From IMG/VR virus record IMGVR_UViG_3300009545_000025, positions 1 to 56,715 of that record: a stretch of DNA of 56,715 nt; one strand, given 5' to 3'. Source of the DNA: a virus. A program made the position numbers and the translations under genes. This document shows, piece by piece, positions 8,609 through 15,702 of the stretch (its first letter is position 1; the number at the start of each line of letters is the position of its first letter). The notes below the pieces were generated by a model. The model was given only the letters and a program-made list of their open reading frames with translations, did no database searches and had not been told where the DNA came from.

Positions 8609-8621
8609 CCATGGATGGATT

Positions 8622-8657
8622 ATGGCGGTTGCCCTCTCGCCAACGCTGATCCCGCAA
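8622..8657 (+). pseudogene. Orphaned first 12 codons of the tail-fibre gene
   Basis: The ATG at 8622 opens MAVALSPTLIPQ, exactly the first 12 residues of the gene now starting at 9338. After codon 12 the frame runs into the antisense of an HNH gene and has no sensible continuation. Nine of eleven codons after ATG differ from the copy at 9338, always at the third base. This is the original 5' end, disconnected by insertion of the HNH element. Confidence 0.8.
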
Positions 8658-8666
8658 GCTAACGCC

Positions 8667-9287
8667 CTAATTGGGATCGAGCACCCGTTCTATTGGAAGC
8701 CCCTTGCGGAAGCGCTGATAGATCGAGCCAGACGAAATGCCGAGGCGGGCGGCCCACTGAGCAATGCTCATCGTTACCCCCTTGTGCGTGAGGCGGTGGA
8801 CATTGCGGCGGTTCTGAGATTGCTCTCGAACGCTGGCCCATTTGCAATTATCCGGGGAGTAGTCTCCCTCATTGTCAATTCTTTCGAGAGTCTTGCCGCT
8901 CGGCCTGTGGCCCATGTCGGCAAAGAAGTTCTCGAAGCTCATCCATCTCTCACAAACACGGATGCCCCTGCCCCCGTAGTCAGCGTAACTGCGCGTGTTG
9001 GGATTGTAGCACCTCCGCTTCATGCAACACCAAATACCATAGATTTTGGACTTACCCATTTTATGGGTGGATGTCCGTTCGCCTATAGTCTTTCGACTGG
9101 CGAAACATCCGCAAGAAATGTTGTTACCACTGCCGAGCAACTTGCCCTCAATGGCGCAAGTGTTCCCACAGTCGCATCGGCAGAGCCACTTTCCAGGATT
9201 TCTGAGTGTCCCGTGGAGGTAGCTCATCGTTGTGAGCCTTCCGAACCGCAGGCCTGGCGAAAATTTAGGAATGCTTTTTCCAGTCAT
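8667..9287 (-). CDS. HNH homing endonuclease
   Basis: 206 residues from the ATG at 9287; an in-frame TTG at 9323 is less likely. Domains in order: an N-terminal zinc-ribbon-like segment (WLCRCDCGNTC, then SCGC), the HNH-type core around YGGRGIRVCERW, FFADMGHRPSG, LERIDNEGDYSPDNCKWA, and a C-terminal helix-turn-helix-like segment (MSIAQWAARLGISSGSIYQR). This order is typical of free-standing phage HNH proteins. It lies antisense to the interrupted tail-fibre gene, and its own promoter places the transcript start close to the ATG, so it may be read from a leaderless mRNA. Confidence 0.85.
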   Translation of the reverse strand: MTGKSIPKFSPGLRFGRLTTMSYLHGTLRNPGKWLCRCDCGNTCAIEGKLLGSGNNISCGCFASRKTIGERTSTHKMGKSKIYGIWCCMKRRCYNPNTRSYADYGGRGIRVCERWMSFENFFADMGHRPSGKTLERIDNEGDYSPDNCKWASVREQSQNRRNVHRLTHKGVTMSIAQWAARLGISSGSIYQRFRKGLPIERVLDPN

Positions 9288-9294
9288 GGTCGCG

Positions 9295-9323
9295 ATTGTA
9301 TCGCGAACGAATATGGAATGCAA
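9295..9323 (-). promoter_or_regulatory. Sigma70-like promoter of the HNH gene
   Basis: Reading the minus strand: TTGCAT (9323-9318), 17-bp spacer, TACAAT (9300-9295), then seven bases to the ATG at 9287. The -10 is strong (5/6), the -35 weak. The predicted start lies at about the ATG. Confidence 0.45.
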
Positions 9324-9337
9324 CGGGAATTGCCACG

Positions 9338-9655
9338 ATGGCTGTAGCGCTTTCCCCGACGCTCATTCCACAATATTTCATAGCGGGTCAGCCCGCTTCC
9401 GGGGCGCTTTTGTTCAGCTACATGGCCGGAACTACGACCAAGCAGGCAGTCTATATCGACTCCTCGCAAGGTACGCAGTTCACCAACCCGATCATCCTGA
9501 ACGCTGACGGCTATCCCCAGGATAGTTCCGGCAACCCATGCGGCCTGTGGCTCGACCCCACGCTTGCCTACAAGTTCGTCTTCTCCCCCTCCACCGATAC
9601 CGATCCCCCGACCGATCCGATCTGGACGATCGATAACGTGGTTGCGCCGACGTGA
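9338..9655 (+). CDS. Tail fibre/adaptor protein with recoded 5' end
   Basis: 105 residues. The start ATG at 9338 is preceded by GGGAA, and the first 12 codons are the recoded copy of 8622-8657. The protein has the pattern of N-terminal domains of phage tail fibres: FIAGQPASGALLFSYMAGTTTKQAVYID, then NPIILNADGYP. Such domains attach fibres to the tail. The larger fibre gene at 9663 follows seven bases after its stop. Confidence 0.75.
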   Translation: MAVALSPTLIPQYFIAGQPASGALLFSYMAGTTTKQAVYIDSSQGTQFTNPIILNADGYPQDSSGNPCGLWLDPTLAYKFVFSPSTDTDPPTDPIWTIDNVVAPT

Positions 9656-9662
9656 GGTCGCC

Positions 9663-11129
9663 ATGAAGGTTTTCCCGTCTCTGCTTCTCGCGCTTGCGCT
9701 GCTCCTGTTCGGGGACCAAGCGAAGGCCCAGCTCTTCTGTCCCGGATCGGCCAACGCTCTCGGCCAGGCGAGCCTTCCGATCACCTCCCTGCCCTACACC
9801 GTCAGCGCATCAGACATCTGCCTGATGAAGGTGTTCAACTCGGCGACACCGGGAACGGTCAAGCTCACTTCGGTCAGCCCCGGCTCGAACTTCCCGCTCT
9901 ACATGTGGAACGAGGGGGCCGGAACCGTAACCCTTCAGCCGCAGGCGAGCGATCAGGGCAAAACCGCTCTCATCAACGGCTCGGCGACAATCACTCTGGT
10001 CCAGGGCCAGGGTGCCTATCTTTCCATCGGAGGCGACGGGAACTGGTACGCCAATGCTCCCGTGCCGATTGGGACTGGCTCAGTCCCGTTCTCGCCCAGC
10101 ACTGCCTACAATTGGTCCGCGCTCCAAACGTTCAGCGGTGGGATCAGCACCGGCACGGCGACGATTAACGGTTATCAGTCGTCTGGTACAAATCTAGCCT
10201 CTGGCGGAAACTTCTTTATCGGTGGCTCCGGGTCTGAGGCTGCCGGTGGTTCTTGGCTATCCGGAAATGAAAACACCTATGTAGGCGATAAGGCCGGGTC
10301 GCAGGTCACAACCGGACAATTCAATACGGCATTAGGCCACAACGCGCTTGGCGATGGCGGCGGATGTGCAATCACCGGCTCGAACAATACGGCAATTGGG
10401 ACTGACGCTCTTCGCAATTTCTGCGGCAACAGTGCCGTTACTGCGGTTGGATCTGCTGCGCTAAAGAATCAGACCAACTCGTCGGTAAACAATATCACGG
10501 CGGTTGGCGCATCTGCGGGTCTGAATGAGAACAACGGCAACAGCAGCAACAATAGCACGCTGGTCGGGAATGGCGCTGGCTCCGGCCAAGTGGGTGCTAG
10601 CTACCGTCAGATCACAGCGCTCGGGGCCAATGCGGGTGCGAATTTAACTACGGCAAATAACGATACGCTGGTGGGGGTTAACGCCGCCTCTGCCACACTT
10701 ACAAACGGCACCGGAAACATCATTATCGCGAGCGGCGCGCGGACGGTCGATACCGTGGCTTCCGGGAGCACTGGCGAGATCAATGTAGAGAATGCCATCG
10801 TCGGGTATTCGGCCGGCAATGCGCCGACAATCGCTAGCGGGTTCGCCGCATCTGGGAGCACCATTTCGACGCCGGGAGGGACTTTCCATTTCAGCGTGAC
10901 TGTCGGCAGCACCACACCCGGTTCGACAGGCACCATCACTATGCCGACTGCTCCGACTGGTTGGGATTGCGAGGCTAACGATATTACAACGACCTCCACC
11001 TCTGTTTTTCTGACCAAGCAGACGGGCGGGTCAGCGACGACGGTGGTCCTGACTAACTATAGCAACCTATCCGTAGCCACGGCTTGGGCGGCCAGTGACG
11101 TAATCAACGTCAGATGTTTGGCGTATTAG
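9663..11129 (+). CDS. Tail fibre-like protein with apparent signal peptide and YadA-head-like repeats
   Basis: 488 residues; ATG after TGAGGT. An unusual Sec-type signal begins it: MKVF, hydrophobic LLLALALLLF, then AKAQ (cleavage about residue 23). Residues about 190-390 hold repeats such as NTYVGDKAG, NTALGHNAL, NTAIGTDAL and TAVGSAALK, spaced as in the left-handed parallel roll of YadA/Hia head domains, which trimerise and bind receptors. The C-terminus is a beta-rich domain. The signal peptide is odd for a virion protein made in the cytoplasm; it may be an anchor, or the protein may be cell-surface exposed. Confidence 0.75.
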   Translation: MKVFPSLLLALALLLFGDQAKAQLFCPGSANALGQASLPITSLPYTVSASDICLMKVFNSATPGTVKLTSVSPGSNFPLYMWNEGAGTVTLQPQASDQGKTALINGSATITLVQGQGAYLSIGGDGNWYANAPVPIGTGSVPFSPSTAYNWSALQTFSGGISTGTATINGYQSSGTNLASGGNFFIGGSGSEAAGGSWLSGNENTYVGDKAGSQVTTGQFNTALGHNALGDGGGCAITGSNNTAIGTDALRNFCGNSAVTAVGSAALKNQTNSSVNNITAVGASAGLNENNGNSSNNSTLVGNGAGSGQVGASYRQITALGANAGANLTTANNDTLVGVNAASATLTNGTGNIIIASGARTVDTVASGSTGEINVENAIVGYSAGNAPTIASGFAASGSTISTPGGTFHFSVTVGSTTPGSTGTITMPTAPTGWDCEANDITTTSTSVFLTKQTGGSATTVVLTNYSNLSVATAWAASDVINVRCLAY

Positions 11130-11143
11130 GCTGAATTATGGCC

Positions 11144-11833
11144 CTAAGGCGCAAAGGGAACAGTCCTCAGCCTGCCAAGCAATTGCTGGGGGATCTTATT
11201 GTCTCCAGCAGTGCAGGCGATGAACTGGAATTCCACCGGGTATGCTCGGGTGAAATCCCGCATCGCCACGATCTCGTCCGGCTGAAATTCATCAAAGATG
11301 AACCAGTAGTCTGGGATGTAGTGCCACAGCGTCGTCATCAGGAAAAGGGTCGAGGAGTAGAGGTCCGCGTCGAAGTGGATAAGCGGTACGCCGCCAATCT
11401 TCTCCTCTTTCAGAAAGCCCGGGACGGTGTTCTGAAACCAGCCCTTGATGAATTTGGCGCGCTTATCGTCCGGCTGTGGGGTTTCGCCGTCAGTCGAAAA
11501 GTGCCCGACCTTCATTTCTCCCCATTCTTCCGGAAGCCCCTCGAAGCTGTCGAACCCGTAGAAACGAGATTCGCGGTTGCGAAACTGCCTAAGAATGCGC
11601 TCGAAGCTCCAGCCTCCGTAGACGCCGAATTCCAGATAGGTGATCGGCACATCTCCAATCAGCCGGAAAGCATGCGAATGAAGTTGGTGCTTCTCGCCGA
11701 GAGGATAGAAGGTTTTACAAGGATGCGGCCAATAAAGCTCAGCGAGAGCGCGAGCGAACAGGACATGGTGAGCTTCTCCGTGTCCTTCAACGTTATGGCG
11801 GTTCTGAAAGAATTGCTCGCTCACATCCACCAT
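11144..11833 (-). CDS. TylF/MycF-type SAM-dependent O-methyltransferase
   Basis: 229 residues on the minus strand, convergent with the tail-fibre gene. Class I methyltransferase landmarks: TYLEFGVYGGWSFERIL (SAM-binding loop), FYGFDSFEGLPEEW (acidic residue of strand 2), KGWFQNTVPGFL, and LIHFDADLYSSTLFL plus FIFDEFQPDEI (metal/substrate acid residues of TylF, macrocin O-methyltransferase family). Family members methylate sugar hydroxyls. Nearby virion genes and the phage glycosyltransferase suggest glycan modification. It has its own transcription unit. Confidence 0.85.
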   Translation of the reverse strand: MVDVSEQFFQNRHNVEGHGEAHHVLFARALAELYWPHPCKTFYPLGEKHQLHSHAFRLIGDVPITYLEFGVYGGWSFERILRQFRNRESRFYGFDSFEGLPEEWGEMKVGHFSTDGETPQPDDKRAKFIKGWFQNTVPGFLKEEKIGGVPLIHFDADLYSSTLFLMTTLWHYIPDYWFIFDEFQPDEIVAMRDFTRAYPVEFQFIACTAGDNKIPQQLLGRLRTVPFAP

Positions 11834-11871
11834 CCCTATCGATTTTTAACGACCGGATAACAGCGGATGTC

Positions 11872-11893
11872 ACCGGCTGCGTCAACAGCCGGT
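11872..11893. terminator. Hairpin upstream of the methyltransferase gene
   Basis: Perfect 8-bp inverted repeat ACCGGCTG-CGTCAA-CAGCCGGT, with no T-run on either side. It lies between the minus-strand methyltransferase start and the plus-strand lysis genes. Could be an operator, or a weak terminator for readthrough. On the minus strand the loop contains TTGACG, a possible -35. Confidence 0.35.
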
Positions 11894-11922
11894 AACCACA
11901 AAACAGGAAGGTAAGTCCTGCA

Positions 11923-12045
11923 ATGCGCCTGAAAGATTCAGAATCCGCCGACCCCCGGGGGCTATGGAGCATCACACCCAATGACCGTGAATCGCAACCC
12001 GAGAATTTGCTAGGCGATGACAGCGAGCGCCAAGCCCGTGGTTGA
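11923..12045 (+). CDS. Small acidic/charged hypothetical protein
   Basis: 40 residues (MRLKDSESADPRGLWSITPN...), ATG after AGGAAGG. It overlaps the next gene by 29 bp in another frame. Found only from its start, ribosome site and position at the head of the lysis run; function unknown. Confidence 0.45.
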   Translation: MRLKDSESADPRGLWSITPNDRESQPENLLGDDSERQARG

Positions 12046-12451
12046 GCGCAGGAGCGGGCGCTCATCCGCTCAAGAGCAGATCGACCTCGCATCCTACGAT
12101 AAGGCCGTTGAAGCCGCTGAGGGCTTGAAGGGCCACGAGAAGGTATGCGCCGAGCGGTATCGCAACATCGAGGCGAATATCGGTGAGGTGAAGGCCGATA
12201 TCAAAGAGCTAAGCCGGGACGCCAGAACGGCAATCGATGAACTCGCTGACCGGCAGGAAGGCTACCACAAGGCCAATTCCGAGACCACCGGCAGGCTCGT
12301 CGCGGAGATAGGGCAGATCGCCCAGAAGATAACATCGGCGCAGAGCAAAAGCGATGGGGAGCGCGGAGCTGTGAACCTTATCCTTCGGAACCTTCCGACA
12401 ATCTTCACCGCCATTATGCTGGCCCTGACCATTTGGTGGCACAGGTCATGA
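12017..12451 (+). CDS. Coiled-coil protein with C-terminal membrane anchor, lysis region
   Basis: 144 residues. Residues about 30-115 are a charged coiled coil (DIKELSRDARTAIDELADRQ). A single hydrophobic segment near the C-terminus (TIFTAIMLALTIWW) is followed by HRS. This tail-anchored layout, directly before the endolysin, fits a lysis accessory or spanin-like membrane protein. No family recognised. Confidence 0.65.
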   Translation: MTASAKPVVERRSGRSSAQEQIDLASYDKAVEAAEGLKGHEKVCAERYRNIEANIGEVKADIKELSRDARTAIDELADRQEGYHKANSETTGRLVAEIGQIAQKITSAQSKSDGERGAVNLILRNLPTIFTAIMLALTIWWHRS

Positions 12452-12960
12452 CCGGCGACTTCGACCGCGCCTTCGCCATCGTCTGGCGCAGAGAGAACGG
12501 CGGGGAGGAAATCGCCGTCTCGAATGATCCTCGCGATCCAGGGGCTTATACCCGTGGCGGCGTGGCCCTCAATCGTCATCCTGAACTCAGCCGCTCCCGT
12601 CTGGACGCGATGACCAAGGCCGACTTCGCCGGCTTCTATAAGGCTCGCTATTGGGTGCCGCATAGCTGTGATTCCCTCCCCTGGCCGCTCAACCTAGTGG
12701 TCTTTGACGGGGAGGTAAACTCAGGGGCCGAGGGCGCGATTGCCCTCCAGGCTGTGCTTGGCGTGAAGACTGATGGCGATATCGGGCCGATCACTCTGGC
12801 GGCAGTCGCCAAACGTAACCCCCTCGATCTGGCGTTCCGTACATGCGTCAAGCGGGACGAATATTATCGGACGCTGAAGACCTTCCCCGTGTTCGGGACC
12901 GGCTGGATCATCCGGCTATTTCAGAACATCTACGAAGCCGGTCAGGTGACACCGGCATGA
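12448..12960 (+). CDS. Endolysin, GH108 (N-acetylmuramidase-like) with PG-binding domain
   Basis: 170 residues from an ATG overlapping the previous stop (ATGA). The N-terminal half follows the GH108 pattern: FDRAFAIVWRRENGGEE with the catalytic-type Glu in RREN, then NDPRDPGAYTRGGVAL. The second half (VVFDGEVNSGAEGAIALQAV, VKTDGDIGPITLAAVA) is the peptidoglycan-binding type 3 domain usual in these lysozymes. Degrades murein at lysis. There is no signal peptide, so export should depend on a holin. Confidence 0.85.
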   Translation: MTGDFDRAFAIVWRRENGGEEIAVSNDPRDPGAYTRGGVALNRHPELSRSRLDAMTKADFAGFYKARYWVPHSCDSLPWPLNLVVFDGEVNSGAEGAIALQAVLGVKTDGDIGPITLAAVAKRNPLDLAFRTCVKRDEYYRTLKTFPVFGTGWIIRLFQNIYEAGQVTPA

Positions 12961-13058
12961 AGGAATCCCGCATCTATGCCCTAGCCTTCACAGCTATCGT
13001 TGTTGTCTGGGTGATAGCGGTTGTAGTGGCGAAGAAGCTGTTCGGGGTGGGATTGTGA
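12957..13058 (+). CDS. 33-residue single-span membrane protein
   Basis: ATG overlaps the endolysin stop. The sequence is one membrane helix (YALAFTAIVVVWVIAVVVA) with a short charged N-terminus and KKLFGVGL at the end. The size and place fit a small holin-like or lysis accessory peptide. Confidence 0.6.
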   Translation: MKESRIYALAFTAIVVVWVIAVVVAKKLFGVGL

Positions 13059-13097
13059 TGCGACACGACCCGCAATCGGCTCCCGGCGTCCCAGGAA

Positions 13098-13171
13098 TGG
13101 CGGTGACGGGATTTGAACCCGTGCCCTACGCCTCGGTGGCGTCGCTCTGCTTATCTCTGAGCTACATCGCT
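13098..13171 (-). tRNA. Degenerate tRNA-like sequence
   Basis: On the minus strand: acceptor-like AGCGATG/CACCGCC (five of seven pairs), TA, a D-stem GCTC/GAGC with an 11-base loop lacking GG, anticodon-arm pairs ACGCC/GGCGT closing only a five-base loop without U33, and a perfect T-arm (ACGGG-TTCAAAT-CCCGT). No CCA follows. The T-arm is convincing, but the anticodon arm could not decode, so this is probably a decayed tRNA or a tRNA-derived element, not a working gene. Confidence 0.5.
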
Positions 13172-13262
13172 GCGCAATCACGCGCCTGCCGCATCACTGT
13201 CCCTTGCAAGACACAGACCGGATTCTACCCCAATTCCCATGCTAGCGAAAGGCTGAACGTGA

Positions 13263-13451
13263 TCACCTCGGCCTCTTGCTCGACGGCAGGCGCTCGTACA
13301 TCCAGAGCCAGGACGGGAGCCAGTGCGGGACTGCGCGCTCACCGTCCATCCAGCGGGAGACGGTCTGTCGGTTGGTATCCACGAGACGCGCGAAAGCGGC
13401 CTGGGATAACCCAAGCCGCTCCAGTGTTGCGCGTAAGTCTTCAGCGGTCAT
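13263..13451 (-). CDS. Cro/CI-type helix-turn-helix regulator
   Basis: 62 residues. Residues about 14-45 (LSQAAFARLVDTNRQTVSRWMDGERAVP) are a clear HTH_XRE domain, with little else. Third gene of a short minus-strand unit inside the plus-strand lysis region. Likely a small repressor of its own unit; an inverted repeat upstream of the first gene (13907-13923) is a candidate operator. Confidence 0.75.
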   Translation of the reverse strand: MTAEDLRATLERLGLSQAAFARLVDTNRQTVSRWMDGERAVPHWLPSWLWMYERLPSSKRPR

Positions 13452-13459
13452 GTGCGAGG

Positions 13460-13693
13460 TCAGGCGTCCCTACCGTCAACGAATTTGAATGTGCCGCCTT
13501 CGGTTTCTTTCGCCGGCCGATACATCGCATGTGCGTCGTGCGCACGAAGGCTGCGGGACAACTCGCGAGCTTGATCGAGAGAAAGATCACGAGCGTCGGC
13601 GCCCTCCATCAGTCGCCAGCGTGTCAGGTGGTTTTCCCGCTTGGCGACGGCATAGGTGCGATTCTGCTTGCTGCGGTTCGGATGATTCACCAT
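13460..13693 (-). CDS. Hypothetical small basic protein
   Basis: 77 residues, rich in Arg and His (MVNHPNRSKQNRTYAV..., SLDQARELSRSLRAHDAH). Lies three bases after one gene and eight before the HTH gene, so is co-transcribed with them. No family recognised. Confidence 0.55.
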   Translation of the reverse strand: MVNHPNRSKQNRTYAVAKRENHLTRWRLMEGADARDLSLDQARELSRSLRAHDAHAMYRPAKETEGGTFKFVDGRDA

Positions 13694-13696
13694 GGA

Positions 13697-13870
13697 TCAG
13701 CCTTCCGCCCGTTTGATGAAGTCGCGGAGCTGGGCAGTCTCTTCCGGATCGAGAATGAGCGCGTAAGGCTGAGCACCCCTGAAGGAGAGGGTCAGAAACT
13801 CTCCCTTACCGTCGTTGGCCAACTCGGCGAACCACTTATTCCCCAGATCGTGAACGCGGGGCTTTTCCAT
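13697..13870 (-). CDS. Hypothetical small protein, first gene of minus-strand cassette
   Basis: 57 residues (MEKPRVHDLGNKWFAELAND...), ATG preceded by GGAG with suitable spacing. Ends EETAQLRDFIKRAEG. Compact alpha/beta-looking single domain, no family recognised. Heads the three-gene unit that ends with the HTH regulator. Confidence 0.6.
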   Translation of the reverse strand: MEKPRVHDLGNKWFAELANDGKGEFLTLSFRGAQPYALILDPEETAQLRDFIKRAEG

Positions 13871-13906
13871 CTTTCATCTCCAGCCCCTGAAAACCCGAGG
13901 CGCGGC

Positions 13907-13923
13907 ATCAGCAAAAAGCTGAT
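13907..13923. promoter_or_regulatory. Inverted repeat, candidate operator of the minus-strand cassette
   Basis: ATCAGC-AAAAA-GCTGAT, perfect 6-bp arms, 37 bp upstream of the ATG at 13870. A weak promoter (TTGTAC, 17 bp, TACATT) can be read on the minus strand just upstream. Candidate binding site of the HTH protein encoded in the same unit. Confidence 0.4.
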
Positions 13924-14000
13924 CCCTGAATGTAATCCATTGGATGACGAAGTACAAGCGTTATTTTCCCGAAATCGCACGCCACTGAAAGGCTAATCCG

Positions 14001-14318
14001 ATGTCAGACACCAACACCCCGCCTGATCCTCTACCTCCAACCGTAACGCCGTCAGACTGGCGCGGTGACTTCCTCGCCAAGGCTACCGTTGGCCTGATCG
14101 CGCTCGTCGTGGTCCTGGTCTTCCTGCTGGCCTTCCTGTCCGCGTTTGGTCTGAAGCCGGACGCCTCGTTCGAGACGGTGGTTATCCAGGTGATCACAAC
14201 GGTTCTCGGCTTCGGCGGAATCCTGTGGGGCTTCCAGTTCGGCTCGTCCAAGGGCAGCCAGGCCAAGGACGCTCAGATCGCCGCGCTCACGCCCCCGTCT
14301 TCAAATCCCACCCCGTAA
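14001..14318 (+). CDS. Holin candidate (two membrane spans)
   Basis: 105 residues. Two hydrophobic segments: about 28-50 (TVGLIALVVVLVFLLAFLSAF) and about 65-82 (VITTVLGFGGILWGFQFG), then a charged Pro-rich tail. This resembles class II holins or phage membrane proteins near endolysins. It stands 1 kb after the endolysin and directly before a lipoprotein. Confidence 0.6.
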   Translation: MSDTNTPPDPLPPTVTPSDWRGDFLAKATVGLIALVVVLVFLLAFLSAFGLKPDASFETVVIQVITTVLGFGGILWGFQFGSSKGSQAKDAQIAALTPPSSNPTP

Positions 14319-14331
14319 GGAATCCCACCCC

Positions 14332-14715
14332 ATGCGCTACACTCTCATCCTCCTGATTGCCCTGGTATTGTCAGGGTGCACCACGACTCAGATTCAGAAG
14401 GCCGAATCCGTCCAGGCCAAGATCGAGGCAGCAGTCGCCGCCAATGCCGCCAAAATCCAGGCCGCGTGTGCTGATGTCCTCTTGGTGGCGAACAACCCTC
14501 TCACCGACGTAGCGGCGGCTACAGTGCCTGTCGTTGGTCAGGTACAGGCATCCGTCAAAGCGGGCTGTGCAACCGCCTCCAGCATCGCGCAGATGGCTAC
14601 TAGCGCATCGACGGTGGACTGGCTGGCGTCGGCAAAGATCGTTATGGCCTCGCAGGGTGCGGTTCTCCCGCCCCCGGTCGCCCCGCAGCCTATCGCATCG
14701 GCAAGCGCTCAGTGA
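14332..14715 (+). CDS. Lipoprotein, possible outer-membrane lysis protein
   Basis: 127 residues. N-terminus MRYTLILLIALVLSGCTTTQ is a type II signal peptide with lipobox LSGC (Cys16). The mature part is Ala/Gln/Val-rich and helical, with a Pro-rich end. It could serve as the outer-membrane (Rz1-like) partner, although it is longer than usual o-spanins. Position after the holin candidate supports a lysis role. Confidence 0.65.
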   Translation: MRYTLILLIALVLSGCTTTQIQKAESVQAKIEAAVAANAAKIQAACADVLLVANNPLTDVAAATVPVVGQVQASVKAGCATASSIAQMATSASTVDWLASAKIVMASQGAVLPPPVAPQPIASASAQ

Positions 14716-15239
14716 TCCGCCTCATCCTCTCCCTATGCCTCTTGAGTGGGGTGGCGGTGGCGGGGGATTTGCCGCCGCCCGCCATCCTGACCAATCCGGC
14801 GTTCATCGACCCGGCACCATACCTGCCGAACAACCAACTGACGCCGGGCGTTATCCGGCCCGAGCTGACATTGCAGCAAATCTGCGCCGTAAAGTGGGGT
14901 CAGGATCGCCGCGCCGTGACCGAGGCCATGAAGATGGAAGTCTTCCGGGAATACGGCTATCCGCTGGGCCAGAAAGACCCGCGCTGCCCCTGCGAGATCG
15001 ACCACCGTGTCCCCAGGTCCCTAGGGGGAGCCGACGACATCAAGAACCTGTCCGTCCAGTCATACAGCGGGCCGTGGAATGCCCACGATAAGGATCGGGT
15101 CGAGGATAATGCAGCGCGATCCATCTGTCTCCCCGCTGGCGGCATGAGCCTCGATAAGGCCCGTGCGATCTTCCTCGGCAACTGGACAGACCGCTATCGC
15201 GAACTGTTTGGAATACCGCCCGATGCTCGGGTGAACTGA
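14712..15239 (+). CDS. Secreted HNH nuclease
   Basis: 175 residues from a GTG overlapping the lipoprotein stop (GTGA). A signal peptide is clear: MIRLILSLCLLSGVAVAGD. The core follows the HNH pattern: CPCEIDHRVPRSLGGADDI, then NL..QSYSGPWNAHDKDRVED. The export signal would place the nuclease in the periplasm or outside the cell. Possible roles are degrading host or rival DNA during lysis or superinfection; none is shown. Confidence 0.75.
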   Translation: MIRLILSLCLLSGVAVAGDLPPPAILTNPAFIDPAPYLPNNQLTPGVIRPELTLQQICAVKWGQDRRAVTEAMKMEVFREYGYPLGQKDPRCPCEIDHRVPRSLGGADDIKNLSVQSYSGPWNAHDKDRVEDNAARSICLPAGGMSLDKARAIFLGNWTDRYRELFGIPPDARVN

Positions 15240-15280
15240 ATCGGCACTCTCTTCCCTGGTGCCGATGCCGCTTAGGCGGC
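15240..15280. terminator. Double hairpin between convergent genes
   Basis: ATCGGCAC-N11-GTGCCGAT (15240-15266) is followed immediately by GCCGC-TTAG-GCGGC (15267-15280). The pair lies directly after the nuclease stop and before the convergent minus-strand operon end at 15343. Likely a bidirectional transcription stop, although no long T-run follows on the plus strand. Confidence 0.5.
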
Positions 15281-15342
15281 AGTCCTGCGAACCTTGCCCG
15301 TTCTCTTGGTCTTCGGACTGGGGGATCGGGCGATTTTGTTGT

Positions 15343-15669
15343 TTAATAGTCGAACGATTTGCCGCTGTATGGTTTGGGGTCTTGAACCTCGCCAGTCCGA
15401 GGATATTGGTTTGCTTCCGGGTGGTCCGGTTCGGCACGCCACGACACGTACGTGTATCCTTTGCCGTGATTCGGCCAGCGGTTATAGAGCATGTTATGGA
15501 CGGCATCCTTGTGATCTCTGCCATCGCAGACCTGTCCCCAAACCTCGACTTTGTGTTCAGTTGTGATCGGCAGCCATGGATGCTTAATCCTGGCGTAGAG
15601 CTTGCCGACATTCTGACTGGGAAGTGACGCCAACCAGTTCGCGACCGGCGCGGGCATAAAGTCGTACAT
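15343..15669 (-). CDS. Hypothetical protein, last gene of leftward operon
   Basis: 108 residues from the ATG at 15669, which has AGGGAG upstream; the longer in-frame start adds MKGRLR. Sequence is rich in Trp, Tyr and Pro (WGQVCDGRDHKDAVHNMLYN, GKGYTYVSWRAEPDHPEA). No family recognised. Confidence 0.6.
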   Translation of the reverse strand: MYDFMPAPVANWLASLPSQNVGKLYARIKHPWLPITTEHKVEVWGQVCDGRDHKDAVHNMLYNRWPNHGKGYTYVSWRAEPDHPEANQYPRTGEVQDPKPYSGKSFDY

Positions 15670-15702
15670 CCTCAATCTCCCTTTCACTACCTATACTGGG
15701 GG

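Larger units (their letters stand above)
8658..9373. mobile_element. HNH homing element with recoded target exon
   Basis: The insert begins directly after codon 12 of the original tail-fibre gene and contains an HNH endonuclease gene on the minus strand. It ends with a second, synonymously recoded copy of the same 12 codons (9338-9373) joined to the rest of the gene. Recoding keeps the protein but would destroy the endonuclease target and discourage recombination between the two copies. The boundaries are deduced from the duplicated peptide; an empty-site relative would define them exactly. Confidence 0.75.

Noticed and set aside
8622-9347. 241-codon plus-strand open frame starting MAVALSPTLIPQ
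   Set aside because: Only the first 12 codons are meaningful; the rest is antisense of the HNH endonuclease gene.
11138-11860. 240-codon plus-strand frame
   Set aside because: Antisense of the TylF-type methyltransferase, whose motifs are unmistakable on the minus strand.
13055-13996. 313-codon plus-strand open frame
   Set aside because: It runs antisense through the tRNA-like element and three minus-strand genes with clear starts and an HTH domain; the plus product has no coherent sequence character.
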